Shown here: piece by piece, positions 35,343 through 44,286 of the stretch
Position numbering within the stretch: the first letter of the stretch is position 1
Layout: every line of letters starts with the position of its first letter
NCBI RefSeq assembly: GCF_012271765.1
Contig: NZ_VRKO01000018.1
Coordinates: 186,001 to 250,000 of the forward strand
Reading direction: 5' to 3'
Source of the DNA: Erwinia rhapontici
GTDB lineage: Bacteria > Pseudomonadota > Gammaproteobacteria > Enterobacterales > Enterobacteriaceae
Length of the DNA: 64,000 nt
Position numbers and translations under genes: made by a program
The notes under the pieces: model-generated
Database searches by the model: none
What the model saw: the letters and a program-made list of their open reading frames with translations, nothing else
What the model was told of the DNA's origin: nothing

Positions 35343-35987
35343 CTATTCCCCCCCCGGCAACTGCCGGAAAAAATCCGCATAGGTGGGCGCGCGCACCTGC
35401 TCCAGCACCGCGGCTAATTGCGCCAGGGGGGCATCCGACCAGTCAACACGCACATCAATGTCGGCATAAGCACGACGATCCCAGACCTTTAGCGCCGCAG
35501 AACGAATGCCACGCTCATCCCCTCCGGCCTGATGCGCAGCATTGAGCGCCGCCAGCATCCGATCGGCCAGCGGCAGACGGTGCGCCGCTGCAAACGCAGT
35601 CTGCATCGCCGTCAGGACCTGTTCACTGACCAGCATATTGCCCGCCACGGCCAGCTGCGGGCCCGCCATGCTGCTGAAGCAGCGCCCGCACAGGTTGCCG
35701 CTCCAGTGCGCGGTCGCTCCGGCATTATCGATAATCAGCAACTGCCGCCGCTCACGCGCATCATCTTCCTTCAGCAACAGATGCAGCGTCTGTTCTGCCG
35801 TCAGCCCCTCAGCCAGCAATGCCAGCCCGCGACTGCCGTACAGTGGATTGGTCAGCGCCTGCGTGGCAATAGCACCCGTACGGGCGCGGCCATGGATCAC
35901 CAGCGCACCCACGGCCGGGCCGCCCGTGGCCGTGGCCGCCGCCAGTGCGCCACTCTGTGGATCGCGTGCCACAATAGAAAAGGTCAT
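35343..35987 (-). CDS. DUF1028 family protein (Ntn-hydrolase-like)
   Basis: 214-residue protein starting TFSIVARDPQSGALAAATATGGPAVG, with GAIATQALTNPLYGSRGLALLAEGLTAEQ and QLLIIDNAGATAHWSGNLC, all typical of DUF1028, whose fold resembles N-terminal nucleophile hydrolases. If Met1 is removed, Thr2 would be the nucleophile. It is divergent from a peptide ABC transporter operon. DUF1028 genes often sit beside peptide transporters and peptidases, so a role in breaking down an imported peptide or gamma-glutamyl compound is plausible. Confidence 0.85.
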   Translation of the reverse strand: MTFSIVARDPQSGALAAATATGGPAVGALVIHGRARTGAIATQALTNPLYGSRGLALLAEGLTAEQTLHLLLKEDDARERRQLLIIDNAGATAHWSGNLCGRCFSSMAGPQLAVAGNMLVSEQVLTAMQTAFAAAHRLPLADRMLAALNAAHQAGGDERGIRSAALKVWDRRAYADIDVRVDWSDAPLAQLAAVLEQVRAPTYADFFRQLPGGE

Positions 35988-36022
35988 TGCACCCTCCTTC
36001 TGCCAGGCAGATCAAATTTATA

Positions 36023-36038
36023 TGGATAAATTATTGCA
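36023..36038 (+). promoter_or_regulatory. Weak sigma-54-like promoter before the peptide ABC operon
   Basis: TGGATAAATTATTGCA has GG and GC spaced by 10 bp and TTGCA at -12, but the -24 box reads TGGATA rather than TGGCAC. A perfect inverted repeat ATTTAT-ACGC-ATAAAT follows at 36048-36063. A sigma-70 promoter in this AT-rich spacer is equally possible. Confidence 0.3.
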
Positions 36039-36135
36039 CTTAACGCTATTTATACGCATAAATAACAAACAGGACAAACTTTGTTCATCCGCACGTCACA
36101 CCGTGCGCTGACCACTCTGCTTAACGGGGACCACC

Positions 36136-37707
36136 ATGTTCACATCGCTACGCACCGGGTTGCACTGTCTTTCCCTCTGCCTGGGCCTGCTGGCCCTGGC
36201 ACCCCAGGCCGGGGCAGAATCTCCCCCCGGCGTGCTAATTATCGGCCAGGTGGCAGAGCCACAGTCGCTCGATCCTCAGGTCGCTACGGCCGCTAACGAT
36301 TCGCGTATTCTGGTCAATATTTACGATGGTCTGGTGCGCAATGCGCCGGGTTCACTCTCGATTGAACCGGCACTCGCCAGCCGTTGGGAAATCAGCCCGG
36401 ACGGCTTGCGCTATACCTTCCATCTGCGTGAAGGCGTCACGTTCCACGACGGTACGCCGTTCAATGCCGATGCGGTGAAATTTACCTTTGAACGCATGCT
36501 TAACAAGCAACATCCGTACTATCACACCGGCCCCTTCCCGCTGAGTTTCTTCTTCTCTTCCATCGATACCATCACCACCCCGGATGCACAAACGGTGGTG
36601 TTTACGCTGAAACAACCCTTCGCCCCCCTGCTCTCCAATCTGGCGACCCCTGCCGGGCTGATTGTGTCTCCGGCAGCGGTGAAGAAATATGACAAAGACG
36701 TTGGTCGCCATCCGGTCGGCACCGGGGCCTTTCGTTTTGGCGAGTGGCAGGCCAACCAGCGCGTGGTGCTGACCGCCAATAAAGACTACTGGGACGGCGC
36801 ACCGAAGCTGGAAGCCGCCGTGTTCCGTCCGATTACCGATGGCAACACCCGTACCGCGGAGATGCTCTCCGGCGGCATTGATGCGATGGTGGAAGTGCCA
36901 CCTGACACGGTAAAAACCTTCGCCGATAACCCGCAGTTCAAGATGCACCAGGCGGTCGGCCCGCACGTCTGGTTCCTGCTGCTGAACACCAAAGAGAAAC
37001 CGTTTAACGATAAGCGCGTCCGCCAGGCGGTGAACTACGCCGTGAATAAGCAGGCACTGGTCGATAAAGTCTTGCAGGGATCGGCACAGGTTGCCGATGG
37101 CCCGATCCCTTCAGCATTTACCTGGGCGGCGAATAAAGAGGTCAGCCCGTATCCTTACGATCCAGAAAAGGCCCGTGCGCTGCTGAAAGAAGCCGGGGCA
37201 GAAGGAGCTACGCTGAATTTCTACGTCACAGAAGGGGGATCAGGGATGCTTGATCCGATCCCAATGGCCACCGCGATTCAGGCCGATCTGAAAGCCGTGG
37301 GCCTCAACGTCACTATTCAGACCTGGGAGTGGAACACCTATCTGGCCAAAGTGAATGCCGGGCTGACCCCGCAAACCCAGATGGCAGAGATGGCATGGAT
37401 GACCAATGACCCGGATACCCTGCCGTTCCTCACCCTGCGGCGCGATGCGTGGCCGGATAAAGGCGGCTTTAATTCCGGTTATTACAGCAATCCCGAGGTC
37501 GATAAGCTGCTGGATGAAGCCCGTAGCAGCAGCGACCAGCAGACGCGCGGTGCACTGTATCGCCAGGTCCAGGCCCTCGTTCACGATGATGCGCCCTGGC
37601 TGTTCGTCGCCAACTGGAAGCAAAACGCTGTGACCACGCGCCAGGTGCAGAATTTTGCGCTGCAACCTAACTTCAACCTGATCCTGCATCAGGTCAGCAA
37701 ACCCTGA
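36136..37707 (+). CDS. ABC transporter substrate-binding protein, family 5 (peptide type)
   Basis: 523-residue periplasmic solute receptor with a signal peptide (ending LAPQAGAES). Family 5 signatures: EPQSLDPQVATAANDSRILVNIYDGLVR, LRYTFHLREGVTFHDGTPFNADAVKFTFERML (SBP_bac_5 signature) and HPVGTGAFRFGEW. Homologues of this size bind di- and oligopeptides, glutathione or nickel. GGGGA precedes the ATG. It is the first gene of a five-gene operon ending with a GntR regulator. The ligand cannot be read from the sequence. Confidence 0.9.
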   Translation: MFTSLRTGLHCLSLCLGLLALAPQAGAESPPGVLIIGQVAEPQSLDPQVATAANDSRILVNIYDGLVRNAPGSLSIEPALASRWEISPDGLRYTFHLREGVTFHDGTPFNADAVKFTFERMLNKQHPYYHTGPFPLSFFFSSIDTITTPDAQTVVFTLKQPFAPLLSNLATPAGLIVSPAAVKKYDKDVGRHPVGTGAFRFGEWQANQRVVLTANKDYWDGAPKLEAAVFRPITDGNTRTAEMLSGGIDAMVEVPPDTVKTFADNPQFKMHQAVGPHVWFLLLNTKEKPFNDKRVRQAVNYAVNKQALVDKVLQGSAQVADGPIPSAFTWAANKEVSPYPYDPEKARALLKEAGAEGATLNFYVTEGGSGMLDPIPMATAIQADLKAVGLNVTIQTWEWNTYLAKVNAGLTPQTQMAEMAWMTNDPDTLPFLTLRRDAWPDKGGFNSGYYSNPEVDKLLDEARSSSDQQTRGALYRQVQALVHDDAPWLFVANWKQNAVTTRQVQNFALQPNFNLILHQVSKP

Positions 37708-37722
37708 CGGAGGCCGCCTGCC

Positions 37723-38670
37723 ATGTGGAACTATTTACTGCGGCGATTGATTGGCATCATCCCGGTGATTATCGGCCTGTCGCTGATTGTCTTTCTGCTG
37801 ATGGCGATGATCCCCGGCAACCCGGCACAGGCATTGCTCGGCGCATTTGCCACACCGGAAAATGTGGCGCGCGTCAGCGCCGAACTGGGGCTGAATAAAC
37901 CGCTGTGGCAGCAGTATTTCATCTGGGTCAACAACCTGCTGCACGGCGATTTTGGTCGCTCCTATGTGCTGAACCGCCCGGTGATCGATGAAGTGCTGGA
38001 ACGCCTGAGCGCCACCCTGTTGCTGGGCGGCTGCGCGCTGTTGCTGAGCGTGATCCTCGGCCTGCTGGCGGGTGTCACCTCGGCGGTACGCCAGTTCGGC
38101 TGGGGCGACAAACTGATCACCCTGCTGGTGTTGATCGGCATTTCCCTGCCCTCGTTCCTGATCGGCCTGCTGATGATCATGCTGTTTGCCGTCAGCCTGC
38201 GCTGGTTCCCGGCCTCCGGCATGTTCGCGATTTATGGTGGCGGCGATGCATGGGACCTGCTGCATCATCTGACGCTGCCCGTCATCACGCTGGCAATTGT
38301 TGCCACCGGGGTGATTGCCCGCCTGACGCGCACCGCGATGCTGGAAGTGCTGCGCCAGGATTACATCCGTACGGCACGCGCGAAAGGCGTCAGCGAGCGC
38401 CGGGTGATATGGCGTCACGCCTTTCGCGTGGCGCTGGTGTCGGTGATCCCGGCGATCGGTATTCAGGCTGGCTTTGTGCTGGGCGGTGCGGTGTATATCG
38501 AAACCGTGTTCCAGTGGCCGGGCCTGGGCGCGATGCTGGTGAAAGCCGTCTCGACCCGCGACCTGCTCCTGGTTCAGGGCGGCGTGCTGGTCGCTGCCAT
38601 TGCTTACGTGCTGATTAATCTGCTGACCGACATCGTTCAGGCCTGCCTCGACCCGAGGGTAAAATCATGA
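37723..38670 (+). CDS. Peptide ABC transporter permease (DppB/GsiC type)
   Basis: 315-residue inner-membrane permease with six hydrophobic segments. The N-terminal helix MWNYLLRRLIGIIPVIIGLSLIVFLLMAMIPGNPAQ, the DFGRSYVLNRPV loop and the EAA-like coupling motif YIRTARAKGVSERRVIWRHAFR (contacting the ATPases) are those of DppB-type proteins. It begins 15 bp after the receptor gene, and its stop overlaps the start of the fusion gene. Confidence 0.92.
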   Translation: MWNYLLRRLIGIIPVIIGLSLIVFLLMAMIPGNPAQALLGAFATPENVARVSAELGLNKPLWQQYFIWVNNLLHGDFGRSYVLNRPVIDEVLERLSATLLLGGCALLLSVILGLLAGVTSAVRQFGWGDKLITLLVLIGISLPSFLIGLLMIMLFAVSLRWFPASGMFAIYGGGDAWDLLHHLTLPVITLAIVATGVIARLTRTAMLEVLRQDYIRTARAKGVSERRVIWRHAFRVALVSVIPAIGIQAGFVLGGAVYIETVFQWPGLGAMLVKAVSTRDLLLVQGGVLVAAIAYVLINLLTDIVQACLDPRVKS

Positions 38671-40439
38671 CGACTTCCACTACCCTGCCCACGCGCCGCT
38701 CCAGCTGGTCGCTGTTACTGCACAACCGCCTCGCCGCGCTGGGATTGCTGCTGCTGGCAATCACCTTAACCGCGGCCTTTATCGCCCCGCTGCTGCCGTT
38801 GCCGGACCCGGATGCCACCGACCTGCTGCAACGTCTTGCTCCACCGCTGACGCCGGGCCACCTGCTGGGCACCGATGCGCTGGGCCGCGATATGTTATCG
38901 CGCCTGCTGTGGGGCACCCGGGTTTCCGTTGCCGTGGGCCTGAGCGCCACCCTGCTGGCCGCCGTATTCGGCACGTTGATCGGCCTGATTGCCGGCTACG
39001 CCGCCGGGCGCACCGACAGTATCCTGATGCGCCTGATCGATATGATCATGGCCTTTCCCTATATCCTGCTGGCGCTGGCGATTGTCGCGGTGCTCGGGCC
39101 AGGGCTACTGAATGCGCTCTATGCCATCGCGCTGGTCAATATTCCGTTCTTTGCCCGTAATGTACGTGGTCTGACCCTTGGCCTGCGCAGCCGTGATTTT
39201 ATTCAGGCAGCCAAACTGTCGGGGAAAAATCATACGCAGATCCTGTTAAGCGAAGTCCTGCCAAACGTACTGCCGCTGATCGTGGTGACGCTCTCCACCA
39301 CCATCGGCTGGATGATCCTTGAAACGGCCGGGCTCTCCTTCCTCGGTCTGGGCACGCAGCCACCGGATGCCGATCTCGGCTCGATGCTGGGCCAGGGGCG
39401 CAACCAGCTGTTTATCGCCCCCCATGTTGCCCTGGTGCCGGGCGTGATGATCTTCCTGCTGGTGATCGGTTTTAACCTGCTGGGAGATGGCGTGCGTGAC
39501 CTGCTGGATCCGCGTCTGAAGTCCGGCGCCCTGCTACGCTCACAGGCAATGACCACCGTTGATCGTGCAGCGGTCGCCCCGCGTGCTCATCCTGATGCGC
39601 TGCTGGAAGTGGTGGATTTACAGGTGGCGTTCAGCCGTGGCAGCCATCGGGTGCCCACGGTAAAAGGCGTCAGCTTCCATGTGCAGGCGGGTGAATGCCT
39701 CGGGCTGATTGGCGAAAGCGGCTCCGGTAAAAGCGTCAGCGCGCTGGCGATTATGGGTCTGGTGGCTTCGCCACCCGGTGTGATCACCGGCGGTAGCGTC
39801 TGGCTGGAGAATGAGGAGTTGCTGTCTCTCTCTGCCACCCAGATGCAGCAACGCCGTGGTGTACGCGTGGCTTATATCTTCCAGGACCCGCTGACGTCAC
39901 TGCATCCCCAGATGCGCATTGGTCAGCAGCTGGTCGAAGCGATTCAGTGCCACCAGCCGCTAAACGCCGCGGCAGCACGCGCCAAAGCCATTACGCTGCT
40001 GGAAGATACCGGCATTCAGCAGGCGGCAGAACGCTTTGATGCCTGGCCTCATCAGCTTTCCGGCGGCCAGCGTCAGCGCGTGGGCATTGCAATCGCCCTC
40101 GCCAACGATCCGCAGGTGATTATTGCCGATGAACCCACCACGGCGCTGGATGTCACGGTGCAGGCGCGTATCCTCGCCCTGTTGAACGAACTGCGTCACA
40201 AACGCGGGCTGGCCCTGCTGTTTATCACGCATGATTTTGCCGTGGTCAGTGAGATGTGTGACCGGGTAGCGGTAATGCGTCAGGGTGAGATTGTGGAAAG
40301 CGGTCTCACCGCCACGGTATTACAGGCTCCTCAACACGACTATACCCGACGACTGATTGCCAGCGTGCCGCAGCGCGGTCAGGGCCGCGCCTTCCTGCAA
40401 CAAATCCGCCAGCTACACCAGCAGGAGACCTCTTCATGA
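38667..40439 (+). CDS. Fused peptide ABC permease (DppC type) and ATPase (DppD type)
   Basis: 590-residue fusion. Residues 1-285 form a DppC-type permease with six membrane segments and the coupling motif DFIQAAKLSGKNHTQILLSEVLPNVLP. After a linker of about 20 residues (Met295 inside it has no ribosome site) comes an ATPase: GLIGESGSGKSVSAL (Walker A), LSGGQRQRVGIAIAL (signature), VIIADEPTTALDVT (Walker B). Such fusions are known in the peptide/nickel transporter group. Fusing the two ties one ATPase to one permease half in each complex. Overlaps both neighbouring genes by four bases. Confidence 0.92.
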   Translation: MTTSTTLPTRRSSWSLLLHNRLAALGLLLLAITLTAAFIAPLLPLPDPDATDLLQRLAPPLTPGHLLGTDALGRDMLSRLLWGTRVSVAVGLSATLLAAVFGTLIGLIAGYAAGRTDSILMRLIDMIMAFPYILLALAIVAVLGPGLLNALYAIALVNIPFFARNVRGLTLGLRSRDFIQAAKLSGKNHTQILLSEVLPNVLPLIVVTLSTTIGWMILETAGLSFLGLGTQPPDADLGSMLGQGRNQLFIAPHVALVPGVMIFLLVIGFNLLGDGVRDLLDPRLKSGALLRSQAMTTVDRAAVAPRAHPDALLEVVDLQVAFSRGSHRVPTVKGVSFHVQAGECLGLIGESGSGKSVSALAIMGLVASPPGVITGGSVWLENEELLSLSATQMQQRRGVRVAYIFQDPLTSLHPQMRIGQQLVEAIQCHQPLNAAAARAKAITLLEDTGIQQAAERFDAWPHQLSGGQRQRVGIAIALANDPQVIIADEPTTALDVTVQARILALLNELRHKRGLALLFITHDFAVVSEMCDRVAVMRQGEIVESGLTATVLQAPQHDYTRRLIASVPQRGQGRAFLQQIRQLHQQETSS

Positions 40440-41251
40440 AGAACGTGATTGAAGTGAAAAATCTGATAAAAACCTACCCGGGTCAGGGAGGATGGTGGCG
40501 ACGCAGTAACGCCGTTGAGGCGGTAAAAGGCATCAGTTTTGATCTCTGCCAGGGGGAAACCCTTGCCGTGGTCGGTGAAAGTGGCAGTGGAAAAAGCACC
40601 CTCGCCCGTATGCTGGTCGGGCTGGAATCCCCCACGTCTGGCAGCCTGACCCTACAGGGTGAAGAGGCCAGCCTGCTGGCACAGCGTGGCGTGCAGGCCT
40701 TTGGCAAAACCATTCAGTATGTGTTTCAGGACCCGGTGGCATCGCTCAATCCGCGTAAAACCATTCGCCAGATCCTGAGCGTGCCGCTGCGGCGGCTGTG
40801 TGGTTACTCTGCGCGTGAGTGTCTGCCGCGTATGCAACAGCTGCTGGCGGCGGTCAATATGCCTGCCGATGCCCTGAACTGTTATCCTCATGAGTTTTCT
40901 GGCGGTCAGGCGCAGCGGCTGGCGATTGCCCGTGCGCTGGCGGCAGAGGCACAGATTCTGGTGCTGGATGAACCTGTCTCTGCGCTTGACGTCTCAGTAC
41001 AGGCACAGGTTCTGCTATTGCTGGAGGATCTTAAACAGGAACTGGGTCTGTCTTATCTGTTTATCAGCCATGACCTGGCCGTGGTGGAGTCGATTGCCGA
41101 CCGCGTTGCAGTGATGAATTCTGGTACTATCGTCGAATGCGCCGCCACGCAGACGCTGTTCAGTGCGCCTGAGCACGAATACAGTCGTCAACTGCTGGCA
41201 GCCGCGCCAGCCTGGCAGGCCACGCCGCCCAGCGTTCAGCCCACTCTCTGA
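40436..41251 (+). CDS. Peptide ABC transporter ATP-binding protein (DppF/GsiA C-half type)
   Basis: 271-residue cytoplasmic ATPase, second nucleotide-binding subunit of the transporter. Walker A VVGESGSGKSTLARML, Q-loop in YVFQDPVASLNPRKT, signature FSGGQAQRLAIARAL, Walker B ILVLDEPVSALDV and H-loop FISHDLAVV are all intact. Its ATG overlaps the fusion gene stop by four bases. Confidence 0.93.
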   Translation: MKNVIEVKNLIKTYPGQGGWWRRSNAVEAVKGISFDLCQGETLAVVGESGSGKSTLARMLVGLESPTSGSLTLQGEEASLLAQRGVQAFGKTIQYVFQDPVASLNPRKTIRQILSVPLRRLCGYSARECLPRMQQLLAAVNMPADALNCYPHEFSGGQAQRLAIARALAAEAQILVLDEPVSALDVSVQAQVLLLLEDLKQELGLSYLFISHDLAVVESIADRVAVMNSGTIVECAATQTLFSAPEHEYSRQLLAAAPAWQATPPSVQPTL

Positions 41252-41264
41252 CATACAGGTGACC

Positions 41265-42032
41265 ATGTCTTCAGTATCAACGCCCCCCGAGGCAGTAAAG
41301 CGTAAACGCACCGACACCATCATTGATGCCATCAAGCAGAGCATTGTGGATGACAACCTGCTGCCCGGCGATCGCCTGCCGCAGGAAAAAGATCTGATGG
41401 TGCGGTTTTCCGCCGGAAAAAGTACGGTGCGCGAGGCGCTGAAGGCGCTGGAAGCGCAGGGGCTGATCCGCACACGTACCGGACCTGGCGGTGGTGCGTT
41501 TATCGACAGCATGCCGGAAAACCGTGCCATGAGCCTGCTGTCGAATTATCTGTTTACCCGTGAGCTGAGCATCAGCCATATCTATGCGCTGCGTAAAACG
41601 CTGGAACCGCAGGTTGCGGTCAGCGCCATCGGCCAGATTGATGAGGCGGGTTTTCAGCAGTTGCATCAGTTGATTCGTATCTATGATCACCCGCCCGCCA
41701 GTGAGGAAGAGCGCTGGGAGCAACGTATGGCCGAGCTGGATTTTCACAGTGTGGTGGCGAGTTATTCGACTAATCCGCTGCTGGCCTTTTTCTGTCGCTT
41801 TCTGCAACGTCTGCTGAAAGATCTGGCGGTGTGCAAAGATATTTATCAGCAGCCGCAGCCCGTCGATCGTCGCCAGGGCATCGAATATCAGTATCAGTTG
41901 ATTGATGCGCTGCGCCGTGAGGATGTCACCGCGGTGGAACGCATCATGCGCGATCATATGCAGCATGCTGAGCAGGCGATGCTGTTGCTGCAGGCGACGC
42001 TGGAAGAGCGTTTTTTACGGGATGATAGTTGA
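41265..42032 (+). CDS. GntR-family regulator with FCD domain
   Basis: 255-residue regulator. The N-terminal winged helix reads IKQSIVDDNLLPGDRLPQEKDLMVRFSAGKSTVREALKALEAQGLIRTRTG. The C-terminal FCD all-helical metal/ligand domain (IYALRKTLEPQVAVSAIGQIDEAGFQQL, FHSVVASYSTNPLLAFFCRFLQ, DHMQHAEQAM) senses small organic acids or peptides in this family. I chose the ATG at 41265 (AGGTGA upstream), 13 bp after the ATPase gene. As the last gene of the transporter operon it probably controls it. Confidence 0.9.
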   Translation: MSSVSTPPEAVKRKRTDTIIDAIKQSIVDDNLLPGDRLPQEKDLMVRFSAGKSTVREALKALEAQGLIRTRTGPGGGAFIDSMPENRAMSLLSNYLFTRELSISHIYALRKTLEPQVAVSAIGQIDEAGFQQLHQLIRIYDHPPASEEERWEQRMAELDFHSVVASYSTNPLLAFFCRFLQRLLKDLAVCKDIYQQPQPVDRRQGIEYQYQLIDALRREDVTAVERIMRDHMQHAEQAMLLLQATLEERFLRDDS

Positions 42033-42036
42033 GTGA

Positions 42037-42240
42037 GGGTCAGGCATGCCTGACCCCTACGAAAGATTACGGTTGTAGTAGACGAGTGGCATGCCTGACC
42101 CCGGCGAAAGATTACGGTTGTAGTAGACGAGTGGCATGCCTGACCCCTACGAAAGATTACGGTTGTAGTAGACGAGTGGCATGCCTGACCCCGGCGAAAA
42201 GATAGTGCGGTTGTCGTAGGGGCGTGGCATGCCGCGCCCA
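42037..42240. repeat. Palindrome plus 45-bp tandem repeats between gntR and GH15 genes
   Basis: The perfect palindrome GGGTCAGGCATGCCTGACCC (42037-42056) is followed by three near-identical 45-bp units (42061-42105, 42106-42150, 42151-42195), each starting GAAAGATTACGGTTGTAGTA and ending in half a palindrome (GTGGCATGCCTGACCCC). A degenerate fourth unit (42196-42240) ends in GGGCGTGGCATGCCGCGCCC. The units differ mainly by TAC versus GGC at their ends. No gene is supported here. Confidence 0.9.
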
Positions 42241-42269
42241 TCAGCCAAAACAACCGCTATAGTTAAACG

Positions 42270-44084
42270 ATGAATAAAATCAAACGAAAGATTGAAGACC
42301 ACGGCGTCATTGGCGATCTGCGCACCTGCGCACTGATCGCCAATGACGGAACCCTCGACTACTTCTGCTGGCCCAACCTCGATAGCCCCTCGGTATTCAG
42401 CGCCCTGCTCGACAGCGATAAGGCGGGCTTATTCAGCCTCAGCCCCGACTGGCCCGATGCGCGTCGTATGCAGCTCTACCTGCCCGATACCACCCTGCTA
42501 CAAACCCGCTGGCTGGACGATCTGGGTGTCGTGGAAGTGACCGACTATATGCCGGTATGCCAGCGGGAAGACCGCCAGCCGCGCATAATTCGTCGGATTA
42601 ATGTGGTGCACGGCAGCGCCACCATCAACCTGCGCTGTGCGCCTGTCCATGATTATGCCCGGGCAGAAACCCGCGCCACTCTGCAATCAGGAGGCGTGAT
42701 ATTCCACGCAGAAGGTCAGCCCACGTTACGCCTGACGGGCGAAGTGGACTTTGCCCTGGAAGGTGCCGCGGCGGTCGCCCGCTTCACCCTACAGGAAGGG
42801 GAATCGCGCGAGTTTATTTTCGGGGGCGATGAGGATCCGCAGCGTGAAGAAGAAGGTACCGAAAGCTGCTTTGATGCCACGCTGGCGTTCTGGCGGCAAT
42901 GGAGCGCGCAGAGTAGCTACCAGGGACGCTGGCGGGAAATGGTGAACCGCTCGGCGCTGACGCTGAAGCTGCTGACCTCCTGGCAACACGGTTCGATTGC
43001 CGCTGCTGCCACGTTTGGCCTGCCGGAAGAGCTGGGTGGTGAACGGAACTGGGACTACCGCGCCGCCTGGATCCGTGATGCCTCCTTCAGCATGTATGCC
43101 CTGATGCGCCTCGGCTATGTCGATGAAGCAAAACACTTCACGCACTGGGTCAGCCGCTGCGTTGAGAACAGTCACAACGACGTTGAAAAATTACAGGTGA
43201 TGTACCGCATCGACAGCGGCACCGAGCTACACGAAAGCGAACTGCTGAACCTGTCCGGCTATGCCGGTTCCACCCCGGTGCGCATTGGTAATGATGCCTG
43301 GCGCCAGTCGCAGCTGGATATCTACGGTGAGTTGATGGACGCCATTTATCTCGCCAACAAATACGGCGAAGCGATTTCCCAGCGCGGCTGGAGCCACGTC
43401 AGCCGGATGATTGACTATGTGGCCGACCACTGGGAGCAGCGTGATGCCGGCATCTGGGAAATGCGCGGGGAACCGCAGCACTTCCTGCATTCACGCCTGA
43501 TGTGCTGGGTAGCACTCGACCGTGCAATACGTCTGGGTGAAAAGCGATCGCTGTCAATGCCTGCCGAACGCTGGACCGCTGCCCGGGATGCGATCCGCAG
43601 CGATATCTGGGAGAATTTCTGGCATAAAGAGGCGGGTCACTTTGTCGCCACCCGTCACGGCGAGTTTGTTGATGCCTCAATGCTATTGATGCCGCTGGTG
43701 CGCTTTGTCGGGGCGACCGACCCGGACTGGCTGGCAACGCTGGATGTGATTAAAGAGAAGCTGGTCAGTGATGGAATGGTGCGCCGCTACAACGTCAGCG
43801 AAACCCCGGCCGATGGCCTGCAGGGTGAAGAAGGCGCCTTTGCCGCCTGCTCTTTCTGGTACGTTGAGTGCCTTGCGCGTGCCGGGCGGCTTGATGAAGC
43901 ACACTTTGAATTTGAGAAGCTGCTAAATTACGCCAACCCCCTCGGCTTGTATGCGGAGGAGTTTGACAGTCGCGGTCACGCGTTAGGCAATACGCCTCAG
44001 GCGCTCACCCATCTGGCCCTGATCAGTGCTGCCTTTTTCCTTGACCGGAAACTGAGTGGGAAAGATCCGCTCTGGCAACCCTGA
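42270..44084 (+). CDS. Glycoside hydrolase family 15 protein (glucoamylase/trehalase-like)
   Basis: 604-residue cytoplasmic enzyme without signal peptide. The N-terminal beta-sandwich domain begins KRKIEDHGVIGDLRTCALIANDGTLDYFCWPNLDSPSVFSALLD. The (alpha/alpha)6 barrel carries ERNWDYRAAWIRDASFSMYALMRLGY (catalytic acid region) and GLQGEEGAFAACSFWYVECLARAG (second catalytic glutamate region). Family members release glucose from alpha-glucans or cleave trehalose. It stands alone, between the palindrome cluster and ldtB. Confidence 0.9.
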   Translation: MNKIKRKIEDHGVIGDLRTCALIANDGTLDYFCWPNLDSPSVFSALLDSDKAGLFSLSPDWPDARRMQLYLPDTTLLQTRWLDDLGVVEVTDYMPVCQREDRQPRIIRRINVVHGSATINLRCAPVHDYARAETRATLQSGGVIFHAEGQPTLRLTGEVDFALEGAAAVARFTLQEGESREFIFGGDEDPQREEEGTESCFDATLAFWRQWSAQSSYQGRWREMVNRSALTLKLLTSWQHGSIAAAATFGLPEELGGERNWDYRAAWIRDASFSMYALMRLGYVDEAKHFTHWVSRCVENSHNDVEKLQVMYRIDSGTELHESELLNLSGYAGSTPVRIGNDAWRQSQLDIYGELMDAIYLANKYGEAISQRGWSHVSRMIDYVADHWEQRDAGIWEMRGEPQHFLHSRLMCWVALDRAIRLGEKRSLSMPAERWTAARDAIRSDIWENFWHKEAGHFVATRHGEFVDASMLLMPLVRFVGATDPDWLATLDVIKEKLVSDGMVRRYNVSETPADGLQGEEGAFAACSFWYVECLARAGRLDEAHFEFEKLLNYANPLGLYAEEFDSRGHALGNTPQALTHLALISAAFFLDRKLSGKDPLWQP

Positions 44085-44093
44085 AATCAGGAC

Positions 44094-44218
44094 GATGCAT
44101 CGCAGAAACAGAATGATGCATCGCAAAAATGGTCGTATTGCAGACAATTTATCGTAAAGATAGTTCAACAGGGAAAATCCTGGTTTCATCCGGGGCCATA
44201 ATGCACATATAATGTGCA
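44094..44218 (+). promoter_or_regulatory. Promoter region of ldtB with phased direct repeats and a palindromic -10
   Basis: GATGCATCGCA occurs twice, at 44094-44104 and 44115-44125, exactly 21 bp (two helical turns) apart, the pattern of two sites for one protein. Downstream, a perfect -10 hexamer TATAAT (44208-44213) lies in the palindrome TGCACAT-ATA-ATGTGCA (44202-44218), with TTTCAT about 18 bp upstream as a weak -35. The ldtB ATG is 69 bp beyond. A regulator binding the palindrome would block the promoter directly. Confidence 0.55.
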
Positions 44219-44286
44219 GCCGGTCACAGTTGGCCAGTATTAGGTCGTTTATCAACAGTCTACATGGCGCTACACCTGAAATTACT

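Noticed and set aside
41954-42253. 99-codon minus-strand ORF with repeated CHSSTTTVIFRRGQA blocks
   Set aside because: It only reads through the 45-bp repeats (a multiple of three) and the antisense of the gntR end. There is no ribosome site and no recognisable protein.
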